Below, in pieces: positions 1 to 8,256 of a DNA stretch of 64,000 nt (its first letter is position 1; each line of letters starts with the position of its first letter). The translations under genes were made by a program, and so were the position numbers. The stretch covers positions 62,001 through 126,000 of the forward strand of contig NZ_VEIO01000003.1 in NCBI RefSeq assembly GCF_007680605.1, given 5' to 3'. Under the pieces are notes generated by a model. It searched no databases, was not told the DNA's origin, and saw nothing but the letters and a program-made list of their open reading frames with translations. The stretch comes from Paenibacillus xylanexedens (GTDB lineage: Bacteria > Bacillota > Bacilli > Paenibacillales > Paenibacillaceae).

Positions 1-159
1 AACTATGCTGTCGGCGATATCGCCTATGCCTTGCATTTTTCAGAACAAAGTGCTTTTCAGAATGCGTTCAAAAAGTGGACAGGACAGACCCCGGGGCAAT
101 ACCGGGCTAATCTGGCGACCGGGCAGGGAGAGAACCGTAACCCCATACCTAGACTTTAG
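1..159 (+). CDS. AraC-type transcriptional regulator, C-terminal fragment
   Basis: The window opens inside this gene, so only the last 52 residues are seen. They form the second helix-turn-helix of an AraC/XylS DNA-binding domain: an IAYALHFSEQSAFQNAFKKW segment and then the family-typical GQTPGQYR ending. The reading frame is open from base 1 to a TAG at 157-159. AraC-family proteins bind promoter DNA with two HTH motifs and usually carry an N-terminal ligand domain, which lies outside the window, so the effector and target are unknown. The short tail after the HTH (about 15 residues) is not conserved in the family. Confidence 0.85.
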   Translation, partial: NYAVGDIAYALHFSEQSAFQNAFKKWTGQTPGQYRANLATGQGENRNPIPRL

Positions 160-165
160 TCTAGG
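148..165. promoter_or_regulatory. Perfect 8-bp inverted repeat over the AraC stop codon
   Basis: CCTAGACT (148-155) and AGTCTAGG (158-165) are exact inverted repeats with a 2-base centre, and they contain the AraC TAG. No T-tract follows, so it is a poor intrinsic terminator. The shape fits a protein-binding site better, or a weak RNA hairpin. Which is correct cannot be told from sequence. Confidence 0.4.
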
Positions 166-284
166 ATAAGTTTAACGCCAAAGACGGAGGTTTCCTTTTT
201 CCAGTTCGTGGTATGCTGTGTATAACGAAAGTGATGATACATATTGCACGGATGAAAGATTCCATATTCAAAAGGAGAGAAACT

Positions 285-785
285 ATGGCTAAACGTACGA
301 TTCTTGCACCTGTCCTGATTTTGCTCGGTGTATATCTGATTCTGAATCAAGGCGGCACAATGGGCCCAGGCACTATCTTTGGTACTTTCTGGCCTACGTT
401 ATTTGTGATTCCGCTTGGACTGTTCTTCCACTGGCTGTACTTCTCCATGATTGGCCGTGGCGTTGGGTTGCTCGTTCCCGGCGGCTTGCTGCTGACCGTG
501 GGTATTGTATGCCAGATCGCGATGCTGTTTGGTAACTGGGGCACCATGTGGCCGGGCTTCATTCTGGCGCCAGCGGTCGGTTTGTTTGAACTCTACTGGT
601 TTGGCGGCAAAAATAAATGGTTGCTGATTCCGATTAATATTCTGACGGTGCTTTCCCTGTTGTTCTTCACAGTCATGTCGATCGGTTCCGTACTGAGCAG
701 TATGAGCTATATTCAACCTTTCGTAGCGATAGTGCTCATTGTGGGCGGGGCGTATCTCATCATGGGGCGCAAAAAGCATATGTAG
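285..785 (+). CDS. LiaF-like multi-pass membrane protein
   Basis: A 166-residue, very hydrophobic protein with about five predicted membrane segments (roughly residues 5-22, 31-52, 62-82, 90-108 and 115-160 in two close helices) and a basic GRKKHM end. The N-terminal pattern (basic start, hydrophobic helix with LILLGVYLILNQ) resembles the membrane part of LiaF/DUF5668 proteins, which sit in the membrane beside cell-envelope stress sensors. No C-terminal LiaF domain is present and there is no adjacent LiaRS, so a sensor role is only a guess. The start is set at ATG 285, where AAAGGAGAG lies 5-6 bases upstream; an ATG at 213 in the same frame has no such site. It stands alone between AraC and a convergent protease gene. 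Confidence 0.7.
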   Translation: MAKRTILAPVLILLGVYLILNQGGTMGPGTIFGTFWPTLFVIPLGLFFHWLYFSMIGRGVGLLVPGGLLLTVGIVCQIAMLFGNWGTMWPGFILAPAVGLFELYWFGGKNKWLLIPINILTVLSLLFFTVMSIGSVLSSMSYIQPFVAIVLIVGGAYLIMGRKKHM

Positions 786-863
786 TGGCATGATAAAAGA
801 TAAACTCCTTGAGTTACACTAAGGCACTCCGAGTGCAGAGTAATCTTCCAATCGCTGTTACCC

Positions 864-903
864 CCGGATTTTTTTGAATCACATATTCTATGTGAAAATC
901 CGG
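864..903. repeat. Bulged hairpin in the gap between LiaF-like and CPBP genes
   Basis: CCGGATTTT (864-872) pairs with AAAATCCGG (895-903), and inside it CACATA (880-885) pairs with TATGTG (889-894). Seven unpaired bases on one side break the stem. It lies in the otherwise featureless 786-1025 gap, where no gene was seen. There is no T-tract, so it is not an obvious terminator. Function unknown. Confidence 0.4.
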
Positions 904-1025
904 TGGTAAAGGCGAGCGCTTCGCTTCTACAGCTTATCTCTGCCCTCTCCGTTAATGTGTAACTTGTTAATTATCTGATATCGCACTATGGTGCTATTGC
1001 TCTAGAGCGGGTAAAAGAAAAGGAA

Positions 1026-1070
1026 CCATCCCTGATACATAGGTGATCAAGGGATGTTTTTTTGTTTTTT
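1026..1070 (+). terminator. Rho-independent terminator after the LiaF-like gene
   Basis: CATCCC plus TGAT (1027-1036) pairs with ATCA plus GGGATG (1046-1056), with one bulged A, and is followed by a long T-rich run (1057-1072). It ends the plus-strand transcript just before the convergent CPBP gene, whose stop is at 1071. Confidence 0.8.
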
Positions 1071-1823
1071 TTAGGAGATTTCTGATTCATAGGTCGGTGT
1101 CGGGCTGTCTATTGACGTGGCCTGGCTTGGTTTTGATTGCGTAGCTATGTTGTATTTGATCCAGAAGAAAAGGATCAGAGGCAGGGCCGCGTTTGACGCG
1201 ATAAAGAAAATCAGTGAAGGTATTCCGGCAAGTGGCATGTAGCTTATGCCTGTCACTTGAACGAATAACTGCTCGCCGTTCGGGCCGTCAGAGAACAGGA
1301 TGGATGATGCTCCGTTCCAGCCCAGATGGCTACCTGCTGCAAGAGCTATAGAACCGGTTTTGGCATACGCATATGCCCAAACCAAGCCCATGATAAAGGT
1401 CGTTGTAAATACAATAATCATTACCGGGATGTTTCCGAACACACCGCCCGAGAACCAGTGATACATTCCAAAAGCCATGGAAGAAAGTACGACTCCCCAT
1501 CGGACTCCTAACCCGTGAATCATAAGTACAAGCAGTGCACCACGGAAAAGCAATTCCTCAAACCAGACCGACTTGAAGTTCCACCAACTCGCTTTCCAAA
1601 AATCAGCCCAGGAATATTCCGGGTTTAGCTTCCAGTTTGACATAGTGACCAGGGATTCTGTCCAGTGAACCGCCGAGGACACAAGGATACCCAACAGCAA
1701 AGCTATGGCAAATTGCCGCAGACGCAACCCTGCCGGATGGTACCCGAGCACAGACAACGGTTGCTTGATCGTGAAACGAAGCAAGAGCCAAGATAACAGC
1801 ACAAGCACGATAACGACTAACAT
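1071..1823 (-). CDS. CPBP family intramembrane glutamic endopeptidase (CAAX/Abi family)
   Basis: A 250-residue polytopic membrane protein with the three CPBP motifs: EELLFR (E89, E90, R94), FGMYH (H122) and SHLGWN (H166). In the family these residues form a glutamate/histidine active site within the membrane (Rce1-like). Bacterial members process peptides or protect against bacteriocins, but most have no known substrate. About seven hydrophobic segments are visible. ATG 1823 is preferred over GTG 1826 because AGGAGG then sits 6 bases upstream. It follows the pot operon on the same strand, but a gap of almost 380 bases with a hairpin separates them, so it is probably its own unit. Confidence 0.85.
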   Translation of the reverse strand: MLVVIVLVLLSWLLLRFTIKQPLSVLGYHPAGLRLRQFAIALLLGILVSSAVHWTESLVTMSNWKLNPEYSWADFWKASWWNFKSVWFEELLFRGALLVLMIHGLGVRWGVVLSSMAFGMYHWFSGGVFGNIPVMIIVFTTTFIMGLVWAYAYAKTGSIALAAGSHLGWNGASSILFSDGPNGEQLFVQVTGISYMPLAGIPSLIFFIASNAALPLILFFWIKYNIATQSKPSQATSIDSPTPTYESEIS

Positions 1824-1962
1824 CACGCCCCTCCTTTCCTTTTCATTTTAGTAAGACAAAATCAATTTAAACATCACATCTGCACAGTCAGAGATTTTTC
1901 TCCAATTCATCCGTTCCGTCCCCTCCATCCCGATATACTCTTCATATTCGGGGTTATGGGCT

Positions 1963-2052
1963 TTAGTACGCACGGGTGTAAATAAAGTTCCCGGCAACCA
2001 GAATTGTCAGAGCGGTCTTAGGATCAATGCTATGTTCGAAACCTTTTGCCAC
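1963..2052 (-). CDS. Possible 29-residue ORF or gene remnant in the potD-CPBP gap
   Basis: A GTG-started frame reads (V/M)AKGFEHSIDPKTALTILV and then AGNFIYTRAY before TAA. The composition is protein-like, unlike the rest of the gap, but the nearest AGGGA is about 15 bases from the GTG, too far for a normal site. It may be the surviving C-terminus of a lost gene. I do not recognise it. The rest of the 1824-2100 gap holds nothing I can name. Confidence 0.25.
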   Translation of the reverse strand: MAKGFEHSIDPKTALTILVAGNFIYTRAY

Positions 2053-2102
2053 GCTCTTCGTTTCGTTCCCTCAGAACCTAGAATTCACTCAACGTCAAAT
2101 AT

Positions 2103-2130
2103 CCCCTGAGGCCACCCATAGGCTCAGGGG
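2103..2130 (-). terminator. Hairpin downstream of potD, probable end of pot operon
   Basis: CCCCTGAG (2103-2110) pairs exactly with CTCAGGGG (2123-2130). The T-tract on the minus strand is weak (ATATTTG), so termination may be partial. It is the only strong stem downstream of potD. Confidence 0.5.
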
Positions 2131-2137
2131 TATTTGA

Positions 2138-2191
2138 GTTGCACTTGTTGCACTTATTGCATTCGTTGCAGTTCGCGCAGTTTGCGTAGAC
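2138..2191. repeat. Six degenerate 9-bp tandem units after potD
   Basis: Units read GTTGCACTT, GTTGCACTT, ATTGCATTC, GTTGCAGTT, CGCGCAGTT and TGCGTAGAC. The first two are identical and the copies decay towards potD. A 9-bp period keeps frame; on the minus strand one frame gives repeated Asn-x-Cys triplets. No start codon with a ribosome binding site was found for it. Confidence 0.6.
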
Positions 2192-2201
2192 TGGAGGACA
2201 A

Positions 2202-3275
2202 TTATTTACTATGCATTTTAAATTCAAGGAACAGATCGTTATAATGCGATAGCATTTTTTTGCCCAGATTGTTGTAAACCTCCAGCTTGCTTGTCAGTGT
2301 CTCGTCCGGATAGAAGCGTTCATCCTGCGAGATATCTTCTGGCAGCAGCTTAAGTGCCTCCGCATTCGGTGTGGAGTATCCCACGTACTCTGCGTTGCGT
2401 GCGGCATGATCCGGGTCCAGCATAAAGTTGATAAACTGGTGCGCGCCGTCCACGTTTTTGGCTGTTTTCGGGATGACCATGCTGTCGAACCAGAGATTTG
2501 AACCTTCCTCCGGTACCTTGTAATCCAGCTTGTCATTCTGATCCATAATTTCCGATGCATCCCCGGACCATACGAGTCCGACCGCGGCTTCTTCGTTGGC
2601 AAGCAGCATTTTGATCTCGTCCCCAACGATGGCTCTCACGTTTGGAGTCAGGGTAGACAGTTTTTTGAGTGCAGCCTGGAGATGTTCTTCGTTCGTATCA
2701 TTAAGTGAGTACCCCAGACTATTCAGCCCCATACCGATGACCTCACGGGCACCATCGAGCAGCAGGATCTGATTTTTCAAACGCGGGTCCCACAGGTCAT
2801 TCCAGCTGTCAAATGTCAGGCCACCCACCAGCTCCGGATTATACACGATACCCACCGTTCCCCAGAAATAAGGGATAGAGAATTGGTTATCCGGATCATA
2901 GTTCAAGTTCAGGAACCGGGCATCGATGTTTTTCAGGTTGGGCAACTTGTTGTGGTCGATCGGAACAAGCAGGTTTTCTTCTTTCATTTTGCTAATCGCA
3001 TATTCGGAAGGAATCGCCACGTCAAATGTCGTGCCACCTTGTTCAATCTTGGTCAACATCGCTTCATTGGAATCAAACGTCTGATAGATGACCTTCATGC
3101 CAGATTCTTCTTCGAATTCCTTCAAGAGATCCGGGTCGATATAATCGCCCCAGTTGTAGATCGTCAGCGTGTTTCCACCGGAATATCCCTGACTTTTATT
3201 CAGATACGAAGCCAGAATCATCAGGGCAAATGCGGCCACAAACACAAGCGCGAATGTCCGGACCAACTGTTTCAT
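2202..3275 (-). CDS. potD: Spermidine/putrescine ABC transporter, substrate-binding protein PotD
   Basis: A 357-residue extracellular binding protein that captures polyamines for the PotABC importer. The N-terminus has a basic residue pair and a hydrophobic stretch (residues 3-22) acting as signal/anchor; no lipobox cysteine is visible, so it may stay tethered by an uncleaved helix. The mature part starts with the family-typical LTIYNWGDYIDPDLLKEFE, and the FDVAIPSEYAI and later IPYFWGTVGIVYNPE segments are typical of PotD. The ATG overlaps the potC stop by 4 bases (ATGA), indicating translational coupling. It is the last gene of potABCD. Putrescine versus spermidine preference cannot be told. 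Confidence 0.92.
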   Translation of the reverse strand: MKQLVRTFALVFVAAFALMILASYLNKSQGYSGGNTLTIYNWGDYIDPDLLKEFEEESGMKVIYQTFDSNEAMLTKIEQGGTTFDVAIPSEYAISKMKEENLLVPIDHNKLPNLKNIDARFLNLNYDPDNQFSIPYFWGTVGIVYNPELVGGLTFDSWNDLWDPRLKNQILLLDGAREVIGMGLNSLGYSLNDTNEEHLQAALKKLSTLTPNVRAIVGDEIKMLLANEEAAVGLVWSGDASEIMDQNDKLDYKVPEEGSNLWFDSMVIPKTAKNVDGAHQFINFMLDPDHAARNAEYVGYSTPNAEALKLLPEDISQDERFYPDETLTSKLEVYNNLGKKMLSHYNDLFLEFKMHSK

Positions 3276-4081
3276 GGACGCAGCCCCTTTCCTCCAGGTG
3301 GTATGCGTGTTGCACGGCGGTTAATGAAGTAATATCCAACCACTAACAACACCGTGAGCAGGAACAACAAGGTAGACAGGGCATTAATCGACAGTGACAC
3401 ACCCTGCCTTGCTCTGGAGTAAATCTCCACTGAGAGCGTGGAGTAGCCGTTCCCTGTCACAAAGAAGGTTACGGCAAAGTCGTCCAGTGAATACGTCAAA
3501 GCCATGAAAAATCCAGCAAAAATACCGGGCTTCACGTAAGGCAGCACGACACGCGTCAGTATTTGCCATGACCCTGCACCCAGATCGCGAGCCGCATCCA
3601 TCAAGGTTGGGCTCATCTCCTGTAACTTAGGGAGCACCATAATCACAACAATCGGTACACTGAATGCGATATGTGACAGCAATACCGAAGTGAAGCCCAG
3701 TTTGATGCCAATCATCGTAAACAGAATCAGGAACGATGCACCGATAATGACATCCGGGCTAACAATCAGTACGTTGTTTAGCGATAACAGCGTGTTTTTG
3801 GTCCGTTTGCGACGGACATGATAAATCGCCAGTGCCCCCGCCACACCCAGAATGGTTGAAATCGCCGAGGACAACAGCGCGATAATAAACGTATTCAAGA
3901 CGATAATGAGCAGCCGGGTGTCCGCAAAAACTTCCCGGTACCATTCCAGCGTAAAGCCTTCGAACCCCCGCATATGACCGCCGCTATTGAACGAATAAAA
4001 GATCAAATAGGCAATCGGCGCGTACAAAATGGCAAACACCACCGCCAGATAAACGTTAGACAGTTTTCCGTTTCTTCCCAT
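3272..4081 (-). CDS. potC: Spermidine/putrescine ABC transporter permease PotC
   Basis: A 269-residue inner-membrane permease, one half of the PotBC channel. About six membrane segments are visible. The ABC importer EAA loop is present as DAARDLGAGSWQILTRVVLP, which docks on the ATPase PotA. AAGGAGGTG sits 5 bases before ATG 4081. It overlaps potB upstream and potD downstream by a few bases, so the four genes form one tight operon. Confidence 0.92.
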   Translation of the reverse strand: MGRNGKLSNVYLAVVFAILYAPIAYLIFYSFNSGGHMRGFEGFTLEWYREVFADTRLLIIVLNTFIIALLSSAISTILGVAGALAIYHVRRKRTKNTLLSLNNVLIVSPDVIIGASFLILFTMIGIKLGFTSVLLSHIAFSVPIVVIMVLPKLQEMSPTLMDAARDLGAGSWQILTRVVLPYVKPGIFAGFFMALTYSLDDFAVTFFVTGNGYSTLSVEIYSRARQGVSLSINALSTLLFLLTVLLVVGYYFINRRATRIPPGGKGLRP

Positions 4082-4889
4082 TTCGCACCTCCTTCTTGCC
4101 TGATCCGGTCAGAAACATAATGACCGCCATCGCGATAATCAAAAAGACGGCAATCGTCGAACCCATGCCCCAGTCCTGGGTAACGAGAAAATGCTGCTCA
4201 ATCGCCGTACCCAGCGTAATAACACGGTTCCCCGCAATGAGGCGGGTAATCATAAACAGGGACAGCGCCGGGATGAATACCGCCTGACAGCCTGATTTCA
4301 CCCCGCTGATCGTCAGCGGAAAGATCACGCGGCGGAACGTCAGCCACGATGAAGCGCCGAGATCCCGTGCAGCATAGATCAGGGACGGGTTCATCTCCTC
4401 CAGCGCGTTAAAGATCGGCAGAATCATAAACGGAATGAAGATGTACACCGAAACAAAGATAAAGCTGAAATCGGTAAACAATATCTGCTGCGTCCCAATG
4501 CCCACCACTTCCAGCAGGGAGTTGGTCAGACCGTATGTGCCGAACAGGCCGATAAAGGCGTACGCTTTTAACAGCAGATTGATCCAGCTTGGCAAAATAA
4601 TCAGCAACAACCACAGCTGCTTATGCTTCGTCCGAGTCAACATATATGCCGTTGGATACGAGATCAGCAGCGAGAACGCCGTGATCAGAAATGCGTACCA
4701 GAATGAGCTAAGCGTCATCTGCATATACACTGGCGTAAAGAACCGCGCATAGTTGCCCAGTGTGAAGTTGCCCTCCACATCAAAGAACGAATAATAGATG
4801 ACCAGCAACACCGGCGCTACAACGAACAACACCATCCATAACACATAGGGAATCAGATACGCATTGCGCGTGCTGGCTTTAGTCTGCAT
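4056..4889 (-). CDS. potB: Spermidine/putrescine ABC transporter permease PotB
   Basis: A 277-residue permease partner of PotC, with about six membrane helices and the EAA loop [20 protein letters not shown]. The reading frame is open further upstream, but that part overlaps potA and lacks family features. ATG 4889, giving [19 protein letters not shown], follows an AGAGG site and places the first helix directly after the start. It then overlaps the potA stop by 11 bases. The last 26 bases overlap potC. Confidence 0.9.
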   Translation of the reverse strand: MQTKASTRNAYLIPYVLWMVLFVVAPVLLVIYYSFFDVEGNFTLGNYARFFTPVYMQMTLSSFWYAFLITAFSLLISYPTAYMLTRTKHKQLWLLLIILPSWINLLLKAYAFIGLFGTYGLTNSLLEVVGIGTQQILFTDFSFIFVSVYIFIPFMILPIFNALEEMNPSLIYAARDLGASSWLTFRRVIFPLTISGVKSGCQAVFIPALSLFMITRLIAGNRVITLGTAIEQHFLVTQDWGMGSTIAVFLIIAMAVIMFLTGSGKKEVRNGKKRKTV

Positions 4890-5988
4890 GAGCGGCCTCT
4901 TGGTAAGCTTCGAGTCGTCTGTCGAACTCTTCCTCGGTTTCGTTGAAACGCATGACGTGAATGGCTTCCGGGTCAAAATAAAGCCCGATGCGCGATCCCA
5001 CGACCGCTTTCTTCGTCGAATGAATCAACCATTCGTTGCCTGCGTCATCGTAGGTCGAGATTTCGTAGTGCACGCCGCGGAACAGCTGCGAGTCTACCTT
5101 CACCTTGAGCTTGCCCTGCTCCTCGGTTGTGATCTCGAAGTCCTCTGGGCGGATAACAATCTCAACGGGCTCGTCCGCTTGCAAACCCTGGTCGACACAT
5201 TCATACTGTGCACCTGCAAACTCAACGACAAAGTCCTGCTTCATCCTGCCTGCCACGATATTCGACTCTCCAATAAAGTCCGCGACAAAACGGTTAATCG
5301 GCTCATCATAAATATCATTCGGCGTACCGCTCTGCTGAATGACACCACCGTTCAGGACAAAGATTTCATCGGACATCGCGAGTGCTTCTTCCTGGTCATG
5401 CGTGACAAAAATAAACGTAATACCCAGCCGTTGCTGCAGCTCCCGTAACTCGTATTGCATCTCGGTACGAAGCTTCAGGTCGAGCGCTGACAAAGGCTCG
5501 TCCAGCAGCAAAATTTCCGGCTCGTTCACAATCGCGCGGGCAATCGCCACACGCTGGCGCTGTCCGCCGGACATCTCGCCAATCTCCCGGTTCTCATAAC
5601 CGGACAGATTAACAAATTTGAGAGCTTCGAGCACTTTGCTACGAATCTCGGATGTTTTCATTTTTTTAATCCGCAAGCCGAAGGCCACGTTCTCGAATAC
5701 ATTCAAATGTGGAAATAACGCATAGTCCTGAAATACCGTATTCACCTGACGCTGATGCGCAGGCACCTTGTTAATCAAAGCTCCGTTAAAATAAATGCTG
5801 CCCTCGGTCGGCTCCGCAAAGCCGGCAATCAGCCGTAATATCGTTGTTTTACCGCAGCCGGACGGACCGAGAAGCGTATAAAATTTCCCACGTTCAATCT
5901 CAAAGCTGACAGCTTTCAATACAGCCTCATCCTGGTCATATTGCTGTGTCACCCGCTCGAACCGAATGATCGGTTGTTGTTCTGACAT
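4879..5988 (-). CDS. potA: Spermidine/putrescine ABC transporter ATP-binding protein PotA
   Basis: A 369-residue cytoplasmic ATPase that powers PotBC. Seen in order: Walker [10 protein letters not shown] (about residues 39-47), Q-loop region [12 protein letters not shown], signature MSGGQRQR, Walker [13 protein letters not shown] and the H-loop [10 protein letters not shown]-terminal TOBE-like domain (from about residue 240) is typical of polyamine and iron/maltose class ATPases. It is the first gene of the operon. Many Bacillota place a PuuR-like repressor in front of potA; none is present here, so regulation must come from elsewhere. Confidence 0.93.
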   Translation of the reverse strand: MSEQQPIIRFERVTQQYDQDEAVLKAVSFEIERGKFYTLLGPSGCGKTTILRLIAGFAEPTEGSIYFNGALINKVPAHQRQVNTVFQDYALFPHLNVFENVAFGLRIKKMKTSEIRSKVLEALKFVNLSGYENREIGEMSGGQRQRVAIARAIVNEPEILLLDEPLSALDLKLRTEMQYELRELQQRLGITFIFVTHDQEEALAMSDEIFVLNGGVIQQSGTPNDIYDEPINRFVADFIGESNIVAGRMKQDFVVEFAGAQYECVDQGLQADEPVEIVIRPEDFEITTEEQGKLKVKVDSQLFRGVHYEISTYDDAGNEWLIHSTKKAVVGSRIGLYFDPEAIHVMRFNETEEEFDRRLEAYQEAAHAD

Positions 5989-6184
5989 GCTTCACGTCGC
6001 CCCCTTATCCTTGGGTAGATCCTAAGAAACCTTACCTATTATACACGACTTTAATTAAGTCATATCTCGAATATGAATAATTTAACCCATTTTCTTTTGT
6101 TTTGAAAGGTCACGCGCGTACGTTACAGATATTAATAATATGGCAATAAATCTATTTTCTTATGAATTAGTCTTCTATACAAAC

Positions 6185-6217
6185 GAATTAATAGATTCGG
6201 AATAGTATAACGTATAT
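6185..6217 (+). promoter_or_regulatory. Upstream box shared by the two His-rich genes (copy 1)
   Basis: GAATTAATAGATTC (6185-6198) is followed 10 bases later by AACGTATAT (6209-6217), just before the AAGGAGGT of the first His-rich gene. The same pair recurs before the second gene. This suggests a shared promoter or operator kept after a tandem duplication. The rest of the 5989-6184 gap is AT-rich with no gene seen. Confidence 0.5.
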
Positions 6218-6239
6218 CCATCACAAGGAGGTATTCTTC

Positions 6240-6488
6240 ATGGCTAACTACTTGTCCCCACACTCTCCAAAGAGTAAAGCTGCCAACAAAAGCAAACTGG
6301 TATCCAAAAACCGCGCGAAAAACAAATCTAAAAACAACGCAGGTAACACAAGCAAGTCGGAGCATATCCAGGAAACCGTCGTGAACGTCATTCTGCCTGA
6401 ATCGAAAGAGAAAGATATACACCACCATCATCATCCACACCATCATCATCACCATCACTGCAATCCCGGCTGCAATCCTTACTGGTAA
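6240..6488 (+). CDS. Small basic protein with histidine-rich C-terminus (copy 1)
   Basis: An 82-residue protein of unknown function. Residues 1-40 are very basic and polar (SPKSKAANKSKLVSKNRAKN), with no hydrophobic segment or signal peptide. A short middle part, HIQETVVNVILPES, is conserved with the next gene. The end is a run of His residues broken by one Pro, then CNPGCNPYW with two Cys. His and Cys clusters like this bind Ni, Zn or Cu in other proteins (for example Hpn and SlyD tails), so metal storage or buffering is a reasonable inference. A near-perfect AAGGAGGT lies 8 bases before the ATG, so expression is likely high. The basic domain could instead bind nucleic acid. Confidence 0.75.
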   Translation: MANYLSPHSPKSKAANKSKLVSKNRAKNKSKNNAGNTSKSEHIQETVVNVILPESKEKDIHHHHHPHHHHHHHCNPGCNPYW

Positions 6489-6521
6489 TCTATCTAGTTC
6501 ATTATCTTAGCCTGTCCATAT

Positions 6522-6553
6522 GAATTGATAGATTCAAAAAATAAAACGTATAT
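6522..6553 (+). promoter_or_regulatory. Upstream box shared by the two His-rich genes (copy 2)
   Basis: GAATTGATAGATTC (6522-6535) and AACGTATAT (6545-6553) repeat the arrangement at 6185-6217 with one mismatch and a spacer shorter by one base. Each gene therefore seems to carry its own control site. Confidence 0.5.
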
Positions 6554-6573
6554 TTAATGAAGGAGGCTTTACC

Positions 6574-6768
6574 ATGACTAACTTCTTCTCACCGCTCTCG
6601 CCAAAAAGCAAAGCTGCCAACAAAAGCAAACTCATCTCTAAAAATCGTGCGAAAAACAAATCTAAAAACAATGCAGAAAACACAAACCATGCAACACATA
6701 TTCAAAAAACCGTTGTTAACGTTGTTATGCCTGACCATGAAAATAAACACCCCCACCATCATCACTGA
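6574..6768 (+). CDS. Small basic protein with histidine-rich C-terminus (copy 2)
   Basis: A 64-residue paralogue of the preceding gene. The N-terminal 35 residues are nearly identical (SPLSPKSKAANKSKLISKNR), and HIQKTVVNVVMPD matches the middle segment. The end is shorter: HPHHHH, without the CNPGCNPYW tail. AAGGAGG is 8 bases upstream of the ATG. The pair is a clear local duplication in which the metal-binding tail has diverged. A strong terminator follows. Confidence 0.72.
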   Translation: MTNFFSPLSPKSKAANKSKLISKNRAKNKSKNNAENTNHATHIQKTVVNVVMPDHENKHPHHHH

Positions 6769-6818
6769 CGGGAAACACTGTTCAGCATTAAATTTCGCAG
6801 CATTAGTCTCAGAAGAAG

Positions 6819-6850
6819 ACGTAGCAGTTACATCTGCTACGTTCCTTTTT
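6819..6850 (+). terminator. Rho-independent terminator after the His-rich pair
   Basis: ACGTAGCAG (6819-6827), loop TTACAT, CTGCTACGT (6834-6842), then a T-rich run to 6850. A perfect 9-bp stem. Confidence 0.88.
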
Positions 6851-6934
6851 GATTTATTTTTAATTTTTCGAAGTGATTCAAAAAGAATGAATGACGCCGG
6901 GACTCCATATCATGGAGTTGAGGTGAGGAAGACC

Positions 6935-8203
6935 ATGGAAATGCGTCGTAATTTACCCCTTTTGATGAGTGTCTGTTTTCTTAGCCAGATGGGGGGATTT
7001 ATGATTCTGCCCCTCTTTCCGATATATATCGACCAACTTGGCCTATCTGGCTGGGAGATGGGGTTCATTTTCGGATTGTTCTATTTAGGTAAAGTAGCCG
7101 GCGGGCTGCCTGCCGCTGCCCTCTATCGCCATGTAGGGACCAAAATATCTCTCGTCCTTATGCTACTGATGCTTGCCATATGTACAGCCGGTTTTGCCAT
7201 TGCCTCTACGCCCCTGTTCCTTGGTGTGTTGCGGCTATTGCAAGGAATGGCCTCAACCGGGCTGACCGTCATCGTACGCTCCATCATCAGTGACGGAGGA
7301 AATAGCGATAACCGGGGACTATACAACGGATACATCAGCAGCAGCGAGGGTGGGGGCATGATCCTAGGGCCGGTCATCAGTGGCTGGCTTACGCTCCACG
7401 TACCGCTGTCCGTTCCGTTCTGGCTGGTTGCATGCTGTTGTCTGATCGCCATGGTTGTTGTTATCGGTATGCAAAACAAATCAACGTATGGTTCATTCGG
7501 TTCCATACCCACTCTAGAGACGAAGGATAGTGAAGTCCTCTCTTCGCCTCCTGCAGCATATACTTCACGTCAAGAAAAGATTGCTCAGGAGTATGCCTCC
7601 AATAATCAGTCTCGACCAAGTAGTGGCACAGGTCCTATTTCTGTCCCGCTTACAGGATACATAACGGTGCATGTCCTGGAGATGAGTGCCTACGCCGTAT
7701 TCCTGACGTATTTTGCACTCTATGCAACCCAAATCATGCAGTGGGATACCTTCTCTGCCAGTCTGGCCTTTACCATAGCCGGAATCTCTACCCTTGCCGC
7801 TGCCCCTTTTGTCGGTTTTCTCTCCGACCGCTTGGGTGATCGGCTCCTGCTGTGCATGCTGGGCATGTTCCTGATCGGCGTTGAAGTCGTTGTTTTTCTC
7901 AGTACATCTGTCCACCTCTGGGTGTACCTTGGCATGTTCGTCGGCGGCATTGGCGGAGCTTGTTACATGGATTCCTTTTTTGCACATATCGGGGATCACA
8001 CTCCTGAAGTGAATCGAAGCACCGTCATTGGTAAAATTGTCTCGTCAGCCGAGATCGGCTCTATGGTATCTCCCCTACTCGCAGCACTTCTAATGGAGAC
8101 CTTGTCTCTGTATGCTGTATTTGTCTTAAATCTTATTCTGATCGCGGCAGCCATCGCCGTTCAAGCCATCATGCGGAGCAGGTACCTGGTGAAAGAGAGG
8201 TGA
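6935..8203 (+). CDS. MFS transporter, drug-efflux type
   Basis: A 422-residue major facilitator with about 12 membrane segments in two halves, split by a hydrophilic loop near residues 185-225. MFS motif A is visible in a relaxed form at the loop after helix 2 (ALYRHVGTKIS) and well conserved in the second half (GFLSDRLGDRLLL). Start ATG 6935 is chosen because AGGTGAGG lies 6 bases upstream; the open frame further upstream overlaps the terminator and the His-rich gene. The substrate is unknown. It is probably transcribed alone. Confidence 0.82.
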   Translation: MEMRRNLPLLMSVCFLSQMGGFMILPLFPIYIDQLGLSGWEMGFIFGLFYLGKVAGGLPAAALYRHVGTKISLVLMLLMLAICTAGFAIASTPLFLGVLRLLQGMASTGLTVIVRSIISDGGNSDNRGLYNGYISSSEGGGMILGPVISGWLTLHVPLSVPFWLVACCCLIAMVVVIGMQNKSTYGSFGSIPTLETKDSEVLSSPPAAYTSRQEKIAQEYASNNQSRPSSGTGPISVPLTGYITVHVLEMSAYAVFLTYFALYATQIMQWDTFSASLAFTIAGISTLAAAPFVGFLSDRLGDRLLLCMLGMFLIGVEVVVFLSTSVHLWVYLGMFVGGIGGACYMDSFFAHIGDHTPEVNRSTVIGKIVSSAEIGSMVSPLLAALLMETLSLYAVFVLNLILIAAAIAVQAIMRSRYLVKER

Positions 8204-8213
8204 GGGGACTGCT

Positions 8214-8256
8214 TCAAAAAATAAAACCCGCTCACACAAATTAATGTGCAAACGGG
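8214..8256 (-). terminator. Terminator overlapping the nitric oxide synthase stop codon
   Basis: On the minus strand CCCG (8256-8253) plus TGCACA pairs with TGTGTG plus CGGG (8230-8227), with two unpaired bases per side, and is followed by TTTTATTTTTT (8226-8216). The stem starts inside the coding sequence. Confidence 0.75.
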
